DNA of 64,000 nt from Paenibacillus methanolicus (GCF_008124765.1 NZ_VNHS01000002.1:62001-126000), one strand, 5' to 3'; counted from the stretch's first letter, positions 54,447-62,913 are shown. Notes: generated by a model not told the origin, from the sequence alone. Made by a program: numbers and translations.

Positions 54447-54499
54447 CGAACATATGTTTGTAGTATAATAAGAACATCTTGTTAGCGAACAAATGTTCT
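54447..54499 (+). promoter_or_regulatory. SOS promoter with two LexA boxes
   Basis: CGAACATATGTTTG (54,447-54,460) and CGAACAAATGTTCT (54,486-54,499) both fit the Gram-positive LexA (DinR) box CGAAC-4-GTTYN. TATAAT (54,464-54,469) lies between them, with TTGCAT at 54,439 as a possible -35. LexA bound here should block the polymerase operon until DNA damage. Confidence 0.85.
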
Positions 54500-54520
54500 G
54501 TTTCCGAAGGAGCTGGCGTT

Positions 54521-54934
54521 TTGAATACAAACCCGCCCAAATCGCCCCTTCTCCCCGCCGAAGAAGAAATCGACATGGTCAAAGAAGTGCTCATCCTCAC
54601 GGTCATGCTGGATCTGATCGAATTCGAGGTGCGCAGGCTCAAGACGGCGGGGCTCAAAATGCTCATTATCCATACCCGCAAGCTTCGCGCGATTCAGGAT
54701 ATGCTGCCGAAAGAGCTCCACCGCATGCATCGCGAGCTGAAGATGCGCGGCGTCCGCATTATCGAGACGAATCGCGCGCGGGGCCATATTAAAGGCCATT
54801 ACCTATGCCGCGGTTATGAATACGAGATGCTGCTGCAGGGGGACACGATCCGGGCCGAGATCCAAATCAAGCTCGCCGCCCACTACGGCATCGATTTGAC
54901 GGCAGATGACAAATATGGAGATGAGATTCCATGA
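54521..54934 (+). CDS. Unknown protein, first gene of SOS polymerase cassette
   Basis: A 137-aa soluble protein that I do not recognise by family. It starts at TTG 54,521, with GAAGGAG 8 nt upstream; an upstream ATG-less extension of the frame would run through LexA box 2. The sequence is helical in the first half (EEEIDMVKEVLILTVMLDLI, LKTAGLKMLIIHTRKLRAI) and basic in the middle (HRMHRELKMRGVRIIETNRA), ending acidic. Its stop overlaps the start of the polymerase gene (ATGA), so they are translationally coupled. An accessory role in translesion synthesis, by position analogous to UmuD or ImuA, is inference only; no protease or RecA-like motif is seen. Confidence 0.75.
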   Translation: MNTNPPKSPLLPAEEEIDMVKEVLILTVMLDLIEFEVRRLKTAGLKMLIIHTRKLRAIQDMLPKELHRMHRELKMRGVRIIETNRARGHIKGHYLCRGYEYEMLLQGDTIRAEIQIKLAAHYGIDLTADDKYGDEIP

Positions 54935-56217
54935 GCGCAACGATACGCCCTTTTGCTCGCCCAGCCAAACGGACGATACTGCTCGCGGACTGTCAAAGCT
55001 TCTACGCGTCAGTGGAGAAAGCTGCCAATCCGGGCATCCGCAATAAGCCGGTTGCCGTGGCCGGCGACCCGAAGCGAAGAAGCGGCATTATCCTCGCGGC
55101 CTGCCCGGCTGCCAAGGCCCAAGGGGTAACGACGGCCGAAAGTTTGCGGGATGCGGTGAAGAAATGTCCCGATCTGGTCGTCGTCCTCCCCCGCATGCAG
55201 CATTATATTGAAACCTCGCTCCACATTTCGAGCATTCTGGAGTCGTTCACCGATCTCGTCGAGCCGTTCTCCATCGACGAGCAGTTCGCCGACATTACAA
55301 GCAGCCTCGTTCGCTTCGGATGCACCGCCGAGGAGCTGGCCCGACACATCCGCATGCGCGTCTTGAAAGAAACCGGCATCAACACCCGCATCGGCGTGTC
55401 CGAGAATAAGATCCTCGCGAAGATCGCCTGCGACATTTTCGCCAAGAAGAACGAAGCCGGCATTCACGAAATCACCCGCGGCAACATTTACGAGATGTGG
55501 GCCCATCCCCTGAACAAAATGTTCGGCATCGGCACCCGCACGATGATGCATCTCCACAAGATCGGCATCCGCACGATCGGCGACCTGGCGCAGACGCCGC
55601 TCGAGACGCTGCGACGCAAGATGCGCGCGCTGCTCGGCCGCAACACGGATATATGGAGCGAAGTGCTCTGGCGGACGGCGAACGGGCTGGATGAATCCCC
55701 GGTCAACCCCGACGCGTTCGACGGGCAAAAGGGTATCGGCCGGCAGACGACGCTCCCGGTCGACTACCATAGCGCCGAGGATATCCACGTCGTGCTGCTG
55801 GAGCTCGCCGCGCTCGTCTGTGAACGCGCCCGCAAGAAGCATTACCAAGGGGCGGTCGTCAGCGTCGGCGTGCAGGGCGCGGACTTCGACAAGCCGACCG
55901 GCTTCAACCGCCAAATGAAGCTGGACGTGCCGACGAACATCACCCGCGAAGTGTACGCCGCCGCCAAGCAAGTGTTCGCCAAGCATTGGAATGGCCTGCC
56001 GGTCCGCAAAGTATGGGTGCAGCTCGGCAGTCTGCTCTCCGACGAGGCCGTTCAGCTCACGCTGTTCGACGATCGTCATCGCCAGCTCGTGTTGGAGCAG
56101 ACGATGGACGGCATCCGCGACGTCTATGGGCCGACCGCGATCTTCTACGGCTCTTCCGCCTCCCGCTCCGCCCAGCTTACCAACATCGCCAGAAAAATCG
56201 GAGGTCATCTCAAATGA
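54931..56217 (+). CDS. Y-family DNA polymerase (UvrX/UmuC type)
   Basis: A 428-aa translesion DNA polymerase. Catalytic palm motifs are visible: LLADCQSFYASVE near residue 18 (first aspartate) and FSIDEQFADIT near 113 (DE pair). The little-finger domain occupies about 245-400. The helix-hairpin-helix region is IGTRTMMHLHKIGIRTIGDL. This fits the error-prone YqjW/UvrX group of Bacillus rather than DinB. It overlaps the gene before and the gene after by four bases each, so the three form a tight operon under LexA control. Role: mutagenic bypass synthesis after DNA damage. Confidence 0.93.
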   Translation: MSATIRPFARPAKRTILLADCQSFYASVEKAANPGIRNKPVAVAGDPKRRSGIILAACPAAKAQGVTTAESLRDAVKKCPDLVVVLPRMQHYIETSLHISSILESFTDLVEPFSIDEQFADITSSLVRFGCTAEELARHIRMRVLKETGINTRIGVSENKILAKIACDIFAKKNEAGIHEITRGNIYEMWAHPLNKMFGIGTRTMMHLHKIGIRTIGDLAQTPLETLRRKMRALLGRNTDIWSEVLWRTANGLDESPVNPDAFDGQKGIGRQTTLPVDYHSAEDIHVVLLELAALVCERARKKHYQGAVVSVGVQGADFDKPTGFNRQMKLDVPTNITREVYAAAKQVFAKHWNGLPVRKVWVQLGSLLSDEAVQLTLFDDRHRQLVLEQTMDGIRDVYGPTAIFYGSSASRSAQLTNIARKIGGHLK

Positions 56218-56549
56218 GCAAAAAACTGCAGGGCAACGGCCTATTCGAATCGTCGCGCATGATGCTGTTCGAGCATCGGGATGCGCTCATCGCGCGGGGA
56301 CGCGAGCCCATCCCCGCCACCACGCCATCCGCCCGCCGGGCGCTCGACGACCAGCGGCGCGAAGAGATCGCCGCCCGGCTCGGCGCCGCGCTCTCCCACG
56401 GCGCGCCCGTCCGGCTAACGCTTGCCGCCGAGCCGGAGAACGTCACGCTCGAAGGCGTTCTCGTCCGTTACGACGCCGCCGGACGCAGGGTCCGCTTGGA
56501 CAGCGGTCAGTGGATCAAATTGGATCAACTCGTCGATATTGACGAATAA
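56214..56549 (+). CDS. YolD-like protein of SOS cassette
   Basis: A 111-aa protein of the YolD/YqjX type, which accompanies UvrX-type polymerases in Bacillus. Family features are KLQGNGLFESSRMML at the N-terminus, the helical middle (PEHREAL-like segment EHRDALIARG) and the C-terminal beta part ending VRLDSGQWIKLDQLVDID. ATG at 56,214 overlaps the polymerase stop (ATGA); GGAGG lies 9 nt before. Probably an accessory of the polymerase. Confidence 0.88.
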   Translation: MSKKLQGNGLFESSRMMLFEHRDALIARGREPIPATTPSARRALDDQRREEIAARLGAALSHGAPVRLTLAAEPENVTLEGVLVRYDAAGRRVRLDSGQWIKLDQLVDIDE

Positions 56550-56676
56550 TAGCAATGAACGGCGTGTCTAAAATCTCTCCACAAACCCGTGACGATCAGG
56601 TATAATAATGCCATATTAATTTCGACATCATTCGACTGTTTTGTCGGAAGTCGCGCCGTACGTGGGGGAGATCGTC

Positions 56677-58335
56677 GTGCCATTTTCGCTTAATCTGCGA
56701 ACCAGTTTCGCTCTTATATCCGCAATACTGATCATCTTGCTATCTACCTTGCTCAGCTTTACGATGTCGAACCGGACCAGTCTCGCCATCGAAGCGGAGA
56801 TCGGCAATTCGCTGTCCGAGATCTCGTACCAGATGGCCGAGAAGCTCGATCATTACATGTGGTCCCGCGCCGGCGAGATCGATGTACTGAGCCAGCTCGA
56901 TACGCTTCGCGATCCGAACGATCCCGCCGCGATCCGTCGGCTGCTCGACGGGCTGCAGAAGAGCATCCCTTCCTTTACCTGGGTCGGCTTCATTAATCCT
57001 GCGGGGGAAGTCCTCGCCTCGACGGCGGGCATTCTAACCGGGCAGAATATCGCGAAGCGTCCTGTATTCCAGAACGGCATCAAGGGCCGGTTCATCGGCG
57101 ACGTGCACGAAGCCGTGCTGCTCGCGAAGCTGCTTCCCAACCCGAGCGGCGAACCGCTCCAATTCGTCGACATTAGCGTGCCCGTCAAGAACGGCGCGGG
57201 GCAGACGGTCGGCGTGCTCGCCGCACACTTGAGCTGGGAGTGGTCGGAGGAGATCGAGCAGTCGATTCTTCAGCCGCTGAAAGACCGCAAGTCGAGCTAC
57301 GATATTTTTATCGTGAGCAAAACGGACAACACCGTCCTGCTCGGCCCGGAGCAACAAGTCGGAGCCAAGCTATCGCTACCCGGATTGGCCGCCGCCCAAG
57401 CAAGCCGCAACCATTCCGGCACGGTGGAGTGGCCGGACGGTGACGCCTATTTGACCGGCTTCGCGTACGGGGACGGTTATCTGGACTATCCGGGACTCGG
57501 CTGGACCGTCATCGTTCGCGAACCGGCGGACATCGCGTTCGCTTCGGTAACCGAGCTGCGCCATCGGTTTCTGTGGCTGGGCGGGATATCCGCGCTCGTC
57601 TTTGCCGCATTGGGGTGGTTCGCCGCCGGCTTCGTCGCGAAGCCGCTGAAGCGCATCGCCGAGGCCGCCGAACGCCTCCGCCATGGCGAAGACGTCCCGA
57701 TTCCGCGGCATCGCGGCATTCGGGATATCGAGACGCTCTCGGTCTCGCTGCAAAGTCTGGTCGACGATCTAACGCGCACCGAGCGCGCGCTGGACCGGAT
57801 GGAGAGCCTCGCGCACCACGACAAGCTAACCGGCCTGCCGAACCGGATCGCGCTCGACTCCTATATGGAGGAAGCGATGACGCGGGCCGCGGAGAGCGGA
57901 GAGACGCTCACCTTCCTATACCTGGATCTGGATGGCTTTAAGGGGATCAACGATACGCACGGCCATCTGGCCGGCGACGCTCTGCTGCAGAATGTCGCCG
58001 CACGGCTTCGCGCCTGCACGCGAGGGGACGAGATCGCCGCGCGGCTAGGCGGGGATGAGTTCCTCGCGATTCTGAACACGTCGGCCGATGGAACGGAAGA
58101 AGAAGCCGCGATCGTGGCCGCCCGTCTGATCGACACGCTGAATCAAGCGTTCGTCCTCGACGGACGCATCGTCCGCATCGGCTGCAGCATCGGCGCCGCC
58201 GTCTGGCCCCGAGACAGCCGCGATCCGATCGAGATCGTCCGCCTCGCCGACGAAGCGCTCTACGCCTCCAAGCGCGCCGGGAAGAACCGGCTTACGTTCT
58301 ACGGCTCGCAGAGCTCGAACCCGCATGCGGGTTGA
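56677..58335 (+). CDS. Membrane diguanylate cyclase (Cache-GGDEF)
   Basis: A 552-aa protein: membrane helix at about 8-32, an extracellular dCache-like sensor at 35-295, a second helix at about 300-322, a HAMP segment (KPLKRIAEAAERLRHGED), and a GGDEF domain from about 380 to 540 with an intact RLGGDEF active site, DLDGFKGIND and DSRDPIE. It should make cyclic di-GMP in response to an outside ligand. The product-inhibition site, normally RxxD just before GGDEF, reads RGDE here, so feedback may be altered. GTG at 56,677, with GGGGGAG 6 nt before, is chosen over the TTG at 56,641. Monocistronic, with terminator at 58,390. Confidence 0.92.
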   Translation: MPFSLNLRTSFALISAILIILLSTLLSFTMSNRTSLAIEAEIGNSLSEISYQMAEKLDHYMWSRAGEIDVLSQLDTLRDPNDPAAIRRLLDGLQKSIPSFTWVGFINPAGEVLASTAGILTGQNIAKRPVFQNGIKGRFIGDVHEAVLLAKLLPNPSGEPLQFVDISVPVKNGAGQTVGVLAAHLSWEWSEEIEQSILQPLKDRKSSYDIFIVSKTDNTVLLGPEQQVGAKLSLPGLAAAQASRNHSGTVEWPDGDAYLTGFAYGDGYLDYPGLGWTVIVREPADIAFASVTELRHRFLWLGGISALVFAALGWFAAGFVAKPLKRIAEAAERLRHGEDVPIPRHRGIRDIETLSVSLQSLVDDLTRTERALDRMESLAHHDKLTGLPNRIALDSYMEEAMTRAAESGETLTFLYLDLDGFKGINDTHGHLAGDALLQNVAARLRACTRGDEIAARLGGDEFLAILNTSADGTEEEAAIVAARLIDTLNQAFVLDGRIVRIGCSIGAAVWPRDSRDPIEIVRLADEALYASKRAGKNRLTFYGSQSSNPHAG

Positions 58336-58389
58336 CCCGTCCTGCAGCGCCATCGCGCAGGAGCCCCCCCTCCTTTTCATTCGCATTCG

Positions 58390-58427
58390 AAAGACGTTTT
58401 GGCCCTGCAGCCGAAGCGTCTTTTTTG
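58390..58427 (+). terminator. Terminator after GGDEF gene
   Basis: AAGACG-TTTTGG-loop-CCGAAG-CGTC followed by TTTTTT, 55 bp after the stop. Confidence 0.85.
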
Positions 58428-58564
58428 AGCGTTTGCCCCCAACCGACGCCCTCGTCCTGTAACCTTTAACCGCTCGCTTGCGTCTAACTGGAACAGGGCG
58501 CTTGTTTGTCCTGGCGGCTGACCCGTTGTCGCTCTTATAATGCTGTCGAAAGGAAGAAAAACGT

Positions 58565-58954
58565 ATGATACGAAAAGCGCTCATCCTCAACCTGTTCGTG
58601 CTTGCTCTGCTGCTGGCGGTGGCGCAATCGACCTGGCTGGCGCTCGGCTCGCCGGTACAGGACATGCTGTTCGAAAGTCCCTCCTTCACGTTCTTCGCCG
58701 CCTTGTTCTTGCATTATCCGCTCAATCTGGCCATCAGCGTCATTCTGGCGCTCATCGAACGGTTCGTGCCGAGACGCGTGCCGGCTCTCGTCTTGTTTAA
58801 CGCCATCGGACTGGCGGCCGTCGGATATCTTATGTATGACTCGGGCGTCTGGATGCTCGCTTACCTGTATACCTCCTTCCTTGGGCTCTCCCTGCCGACC
58901 GCGATCGTTTCCGCCGCCAACCGATTCGGCGCATCAAGGCAAACCCTCCGGTAA
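58565..58954 (+). CDS. Small membrane protein
   Basis: A 129-aa protein with four predicted membrane helices (ALILNLFVLALLLAVAQSTW, FTFFAALFLHYPLNLAISVI, ALVLFNAIGLAAVGYLMY, WMLAYLYTSFLGLSLPTAIV). It has no motif that I recognise. GAAAGGAAG precedes the ATG. It lies alone between the GGDEF gene and the convergent IclR gene. Confidence 0.75.
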   Translation: MIRKALILNLFVLALLLAVAQSTWLALGSPVQDMLFESPSFTFFAALFLHYPLNLAISVILALIERFVPRRVPALVLFNAIGLAAVGYLMYDSGVWMLAYLYTSFLGLSLPTAIVSAANRFGASRQTLR

Positions 58955-58963
58955 TGACAAAGA

Positions 58964-58987
58964 AGGCAGGCTCTCCGGAGCCTGCCT
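58964..58987. terminator. Hairpin between convergent genes
   Basis: AGGCAGGCTC-4-GAGCCTGCCT, perfect stem; the T-rich side is on the minus strand (TCTTTG). It probably ends the IclR gene and may serve the membrane-protein gene as well. Confidence 0.75.
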
Positions 58988-59015
58988 CATGAATACCCCA
59001 ATTTAGACATCAACC

Positions 59016-59789
59016 TCACATGTTCATCCGATACAAATCTCGGAATCCGAGCTCCTTTGAAATTATATCGGCATATTTCCTGACATGATGACTATGGCGT
59101 TCGATCAGCTCGGGCGTAAATCGCATGGAAGGCCCCGCGCAGTTCAAGGAACCGACCACCGCATTGTCATACGAAAAGATCGGCGCCGCGATCCCCGTCG
59201 TTCCCTCTGTCGCTTCCCCTGTCGATACGGCATAGCCAAGCCGGCGGATGCGCTCCAGATCGTTCTCGATTCCCTCTCGCGTAAGCGGCTTAAGGGCAGG
59301 GGAATCGGGCCAATCGACGCTTGCCAGCAAGGCTTCTCTCGAACGCTGCGGCAGATGCGCTAGAATCGCCCGGTTCGACGCCCCGATATAGAGCGGCAAG
59401 CATAGACCCACGGGCTCGGACACGCGCACGGCATGCGGAGAGTCGATGCTGTCGATGAAGACTCCCTCCTGGTTCTCGTACACGGCCAGATAGACCGTCT
59501 CCTCCGTCTGCCGGCGAAGCGCCTCCACGAACGGCCGCGCCGTCTGGCGCAGCATCAGCGTATCCCAAATCCGATGCCCGGGCGCTTGCTGCGCGCGGCC
59601 CAGCTTGAACCGCTTCGTGCCGTCGTCCTGCAGGACGAAGCCCTCCTGGCACAAGGAGCTGAGCATCCGCTGCGCGGCGTGGACCGGCATGTCCAGCTCC
59701 CGGCCGATTTCGTCCGCGCTGACCTCCTTCTCAATGCCCTGAGGCAGCAGAAAATCCAGCAGACGAACCGCTTTTGAAATGACAGACAT
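59016..59789 (-). CDS. IclR-family transcriptional regulator
   Basis: A 257-aa regulator. Winged helix-turn-helix at about 6-70 (ISKAVRLLDFLL, VSADEIGRELDMPVHAAQRMLSSL), effector domain at 80-250 (GLCLPLYIGASNRAILAHL, RRLGYAVSTGEATEGTTGIAAPIF, AVVGSLNCAGPSMRF). IclR proteins usually control catabolic genes and often themselves; no neighbouring catabolic gene was found. A perfect dyad lies directly before the gene (59,814-59,831). Ribosome site GGGTGGA. Confidence 0.93.
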   Translation of the reverse strand: MSVISKAVRLLDFLLPQGIEKEVSADEIGRELDMPVHAAQRMLSSLCQEGFVLQDDGTKRFKLGRAQQAPGHRIWDTLMLRQTARPFVEALRRQTEETVYLAVYENQEGVFIDSIDSPHAVRVSEPVGLCLPLYIGASNRAILAHLPQRSREALLASVDWPDSPALKPLTREGIENDLERIRRLGYAVSTGEATEGTTGIAAPIFSYDNAVVGSLNCAGPSMRFTPELIERHSHHVRKYADIISKELGFRDLYRMNM

Positions 59790-59813
59790 GCATCCACCCC
59801 ATCCAAGTTTGTG

Positions 59814-59831
59814 TTATGTTTTTTAACATAA
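59814..59831. promoter_or_regulatory. Palindrome before IclR gene, likely operator
   Basis: TTATGTT-4-AACATAA, perfect 7-bp arms, 25 bp upstream of the start codon in a T/A-rich stretch; fits autoregulation by an IclR-type dimer. Confidence 0.55.
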
Positions 59832-60205
59832 TAATAACATTACAATTCCGTGGATGTCTATCGTATGAAGCGAAGTCCAGCTCGCTTCGGGCGTCCGTGC
59901 ACGGTTAGCCCATCTAACGCAGGCCGAAGAGCTTCCAACCTTCTCATGCACGGCGGAAGCCAACCGTGTCGTCCCTTACCAACCGCTCGCCGTGGCGAAT
60001 GCAGCAGCATGATCCTCGCCGAGAAGCCCCGTGCATGCTCGTCCAACAACATCGGTTGCTCGCATGCACGGGGCAGTTGAAGTTTGACTCGCTCCAGCAT
60101 CACTCCCGTCCACCGACCCAGCCAGCCGCTCGCCTATATCGACGAAGAAGACCAACGCCTCTTCCCGGCAAGTCGCTCGGACCGGCCTTCCTTCTCCTCC
60201 CGTAC
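59832..60205. other. Intergenic stretch with a 13-bp inverted repeat
   Basis: No gene with a ribosome site is seen. GCCCCGTGCATGC (60,026-60,038) and GCATGCACGGGGC (60,062-60,074) form a perfect inverted repeat with a 23-nt loop and no T run; related GTGCACGG and ATGCACGG words occur at 59,896-59,955. Confidence 0.6.
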
Positions 60206-60233
60206 GGAAAAAGCCGGCGCAGCCCGCGCCGGC
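60206..60233 (-). terminator. Terminator after small membrane protein gene
   Basis: Minus strand AGCCGGCGC-5-GCGCCGGCT followed by TTTTCC, 10 bp after the stop at 60,243. Confidence 0.9.
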
Positions 60234-60242
60234 TCCCAATCG

Positions 60243-60617
60243 TTAGATCGACACCGTCGTATAAATCCCCAGCACGAGCGCCATTATCGATACCGCGCTG
60301 CACCAATACGTATGGCGCGAGTTCGCCCCGGTACCCCGCTGCCTCCAGGCGAGCGCCAGCTGGCGTATCGCATAATACATGCTAACGAGATTGATGAGGA
60401 ATAGCACCAGCATCAGCACGCCCATCGCAATGTCCCCGCCGGACGATCCGCCGCCCATGCCGGCATGATGATTCATGTGCATCCCCGCGGCCGCGCCGAA
60501 CAACAGCGGAGCGGCCAGCCAATGCACGAGATGAAGCAGCACGACGCCGAGCAGCGACGCGAACGAAAGTCCCGTATAATGGATTTCTTTTCCCATCCCG
60601 CGCAGTTTACGAAGCAC
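60243..60617 (-). CDS. Small membrane protein with His/Met-rich loop
   Basis: A 124-aa protein with three membrane helices (FASLLGVVLLHLVHWLAAPL, AMGVLMLVLFLINLVSMYYA, TYWCSAVSIMALVLGIYTTV). The loop AAAGMHMNHHAGMGGGSSGG between helices 1 and 2 is rich in His and Met and might bind metal such as copper. A GTG start at 60,617 with AAGGAGG 7 nt upstream is preferred; GTG at 60,623 would be only one nt from it. Not recognised as a named family. It is divergent from the MerR-methyltransferase gene. Confidence 0.7.
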   Translation of the reverse strand: MLRKLRGMGKEIHYTGLSFASLLGVVLLHLVHWLAAPLLFGAAAGMHMNHHAGMGGGSSGGDIAMGVLMLVLFLINLVSMYYAIRQLALAWRQRGTGANSRHTYWCSAVSIMALVLGIYTTVSI

Positions 60618-60824
60618 CTGCACCCCTCCTTCAATCCAGCGCGATCGTCGCGGCCCATGCTTCGACCGTTGGCCTCGCGCCGAAACCGTTCGAAGCCTTT
60701 CATCATTATATGGCGCGAAATGCGCTTCATGCGCAGACAGGCTCGAGCGACGTCACCTTCCATTGACCGGCGGCGATGCACAGCCGCGCCGTCATCCTCG
60801 ACCTTTCCGGCAACCGCCTCCTCT

Positions 60825-60852
60825 ACCTTTACCTAAGGGAAAGGTTTATAAT
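60825..60852 (+). promoter_or_regulatory. MerR-type long-spacer promoter before MerR-methyltransferase gene
   Basis: TCTACC (60,822-60,827) and TATAAT (60,847-60,852) are 19 bp apart, and the dyad ACCTTTACCTAAGGGAAAGG (from 60,825) fills the spacer. This is the layout of MerR-activated promoters and suggests autoregulation. Confidence 0.7.
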
Positions 60853-60922
60853 GACCATACTTAGAGGGCCGTATTTGCGACATTAGCGGCCCTTTATCCC
60901 AGCCCAAAGGACGACAACGCAC

Positions 60923-62068
60923 ATGAACATTAACGAGCTTGCCAAACGCCTCCGCCTAACGCCTCGCGCGATCCGGCTCTATGAGGCGAAGGGACTGCTG
61001 ACTCCCGCCCGCAATCCGGACAACGATTACCGCGTCTACACCGAACGCGACGAGTGGCGGCTGCAGACGATCGCGGCGCTGCGGGAGATCGGACTGAGTC
61101 TCGCGCATATCCAGAAGCTGCTGCACAGCCGCGATGACGGAGACACGGCCAGCATCCATCACGAGCTGGAACTGCAGCGAATGGCCATGGTATCCAAATG
61201 GGTCGAAGCCAAATATGCGATTGGCGTCATCGACGAGCTCATCCGCCGCCTAGAGACGCGGCAGGATTTGCGGCTGTCGGATTTATCCCAGCTGTCGGAG
61301 CGACTGCGGCACATTCAGACGAGCCGCGACAGCTGGCAGGACGCGTGGGACTTCGACCGGATCGCCGGCAACTATGACGATGACGCGGCCGCCTATGCCG
61401 CCGGGCCGCTCGTGCCGATGCTCGTCTACGAGCAGACCCTCGATCTGATCGTGCAATGGATCGCGCCGCAGCCCGGCGAGACCGGCCTCGATATCGGCAC
61501 CGGCACCGGCAATCTCGCCGCCCGGCTGCATGCGGGGCAAGCCGCGATGCACGCGGTGGACCAATCGGCGCGGATGCTCGCGCGCTGCAGAGAGAAGCAT
61601 CCGGATATTCAAACCAAGCTCGGCAACGCGCTGGCGCTGCCGTACGTGCAGGAGCAGTTCGACTTTATCGTCAGCGCCTTCGCCTTTCACCATCTGGACG
61701 AGACGCAGCAGACGCTGGCGCTGGAAGAGATGGACCGCGTCCTGAAGCCCGGCGGCCGGATCTGCTTAGCGGCGCTGATGGAGGAGCATTCGGAATTCGC
61801 CGATCGCAAGCCGTCGTCTGGGATGACGTGTCATGACCTCCCCAAAGGGCCGATGAATGCCGATGGCGTAACGCCTTGCGACCGGCGGCCGTTCGGCGAT
61901 GAAGAAGCTATGCGGCAGTTAGCCCCCGCGGTCGGAACCGGCTCCGCGCGCAAATATCCGGCAGACCGAGCGCGCCTTCTCGCCTGGTTTCGCGCGCGCC
62001 ATTACATTACGGTTCAGCAGCGGCTTCACGATAACGTGCACGCGGTGTATGCGGTGCGCAAATTTTAA
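60923..62068 (+). CDS. MerR-family regulator fused to a SAM-dependent methyltransferase
   Basis: A 381-aa protein. Residues 1-70 are a MerR winged helix-turn-helix (LAKRLRLTPRAIRLYEAKGL, ERDEWRLQTIAALREIGLSL); 75-130 is the helical dimer segment. Residues about 150-380 are a class I methyltransferase: LDIGTGTGNLAARL (SAM-binding motif I, about 190), DQSARMLARCREKH, FDFIVSAFAFHHL and VLKPGGRICLAAL. The C-terminal segment after residue 300 is less typical but ends in the expected YPADRARLLAWF and VHAVYAVRKF. A regulator that carries its own enzyme may sense SAM or the methyl acceptor. The MerR-type promoter before it and before the following methyltransferase suggest it controls both. Confidence 0.88.
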   Translation: MNINELAKRLRLTPRAIRLYEAKGLLTPARNPDNDYRVYTERDEWRLQTIAALREIGLSLAHIQKLLHSRDDGDTASIHHELELQRMAMVSKWVEAKYAIGVIDELIRRLETRQDLRLSDLSQLSERLRHIQTSRDSWQDAWDFDRIAGNYDDDAAAYAAGPLVPMLVYEQTLDLIVQWIAPQPGETGLDIGTGTGNLAARLHAGQAAMHAVDQSARMLARCREKHPDIQTKLGNALALPYVQEQFDFIVSAFAFHHLDETQQTLALEEMDRVLKPGGRICLAALMEEHSEFADRKPSSGMTCHDLPKGPMNADGVTPCDRRPFGDEEAMRQLAPAVGTGSARKYPADRARLLAWFRARHYITVQQRLHDNVHAVYAVRKF

Positions 62069-62072
62069 TCGC

Positions 62073-62103
62073 TTGACCTTATCCTAAGGTAAGGATTTAC
62101 CTT
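62073..62103 (+). promoter_or_regulatory. MerR-type long-spacer promoter before methyltransferase gene
   Basis: TTGACC (62,073-62,078) and TACCTT (62,098-62,103) are 19 bp apart; the dyad ACCTTATCCTAAGGTAAGGA lies between, and resembles the one at 60,825 (ACCTT..CCTAAGG..AAGG). Confidence 0.75.
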
Positions 62104-62179
62104 GAAGTTGGCCGGACGAACGGTGCCGGAGAACGCGAGCGCCGAAGGTCAACATCACCATTAAGGGAGCGATAACGCA

Positions 62180-62878
62180 ATGCCGAATCACGACGAAATT
62201 TACGCCGGCGAGGCGGGTATGTACGAACAATTAGTAGCCCGCGAGGACCGCGATCATCAAATCGAGCGGACAATTCGAAGTTTGTTGCCCGAGCTCGCAG
62301 AGGTAGACGCCGCGGACATCGGCGCGGGCACGGGACGGTTAACTTGCATGCTCGCGCCGCATGTCCGCTCGGTCGTCGCCATCGACCGAGCGCCGGCGAT
62401 GCTGGAAGTGGCGAAGCAGAGGCTCGAAGAAGCAGGCATGACGAACTGGACGGTACGCGTAGGCGAACATCGCCAGCTGCCGGCGGCGGACGCCTCCGTC
62501 GACCTGGTCACGGCAGGCTGGACGATCTGTTACGAAGCGAGTTCGAACCATCCGGATTGGAAGCTTCGCCTGGAAGCCATCCTCCGAGAAGCCCGCCGCA
62601 TTACCCGCCCGGGCGGTTTGATGATTATTTTCGAAACGTTCGGAACCGGATGCGAGCAGCCCAGCCCGCCTGACTTTCTGACCGCCTATTACCGCGAGCT
62701 GGAGCACGCGTACGGCTTCGATCACCGGTGGATTCGGACCGATATGGAATTCGAATCGGCGGAGGAAGCCGCGCGCCTGTGCCGGTTCTTCTTCGGGGAC
62801 GAGCTGGCTGACGCGGTCAAGGCCAAAGGATCGCCGATCGTGCCGGAATGTACGGGTGTCTGGTGGAAGCGGCTGTAA
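62180..62878 (+). CDS. SAM-dependent methyltransferase
   Basis: A 232-aa class I methyltransferase: VDAADIGAGTGRLTCMLAPH (motif I, about 40), VVAIDRAPAMLEVAKQRLEEA (motif II), LPAADASVDLVTAGWTI and ITRPGGLMIIFETFGTG. The substrate is unknown; similar proteins are annotated as methyltransferase type 11. AAGGGAGC precedes the ATG. The MerR-type promoter upstream makes it a likely target of the fused regulator, from which it is 111 bp away. Confidence 0.88.
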   Translation: MPNHDEIYAGEAGMYEQLVAREDRDHQIERTIRSLLPELAEVDAADIGAGTGRLTCMLAPHVRSVVAIDRAPAMLEVAKQRLEEAGMTNWTVRVGEHRQLPAADASVDLVTAGWTICYEASSNHPDWKLRLEAILREARRITRPGGLMIIFETFGTGCEQPSPPDFLTAYYRELEHAYGFDHRWIRTDMEFESAEEAARLCRFFFGDELADAVKAKGSPIVPECTGVWWKRL

Positions 62879-62913
62879 GCACACTCCTGAAGCCCTGCTA
62901 ACAACGCAGAAAG

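Noticed and set aside
55009..56208. A 399-codon minus-strand frame opposite the Y-family polymerase
   Set aside because: The polymerase has all catalytic motifs; the antisense frame only reflects codon bias.
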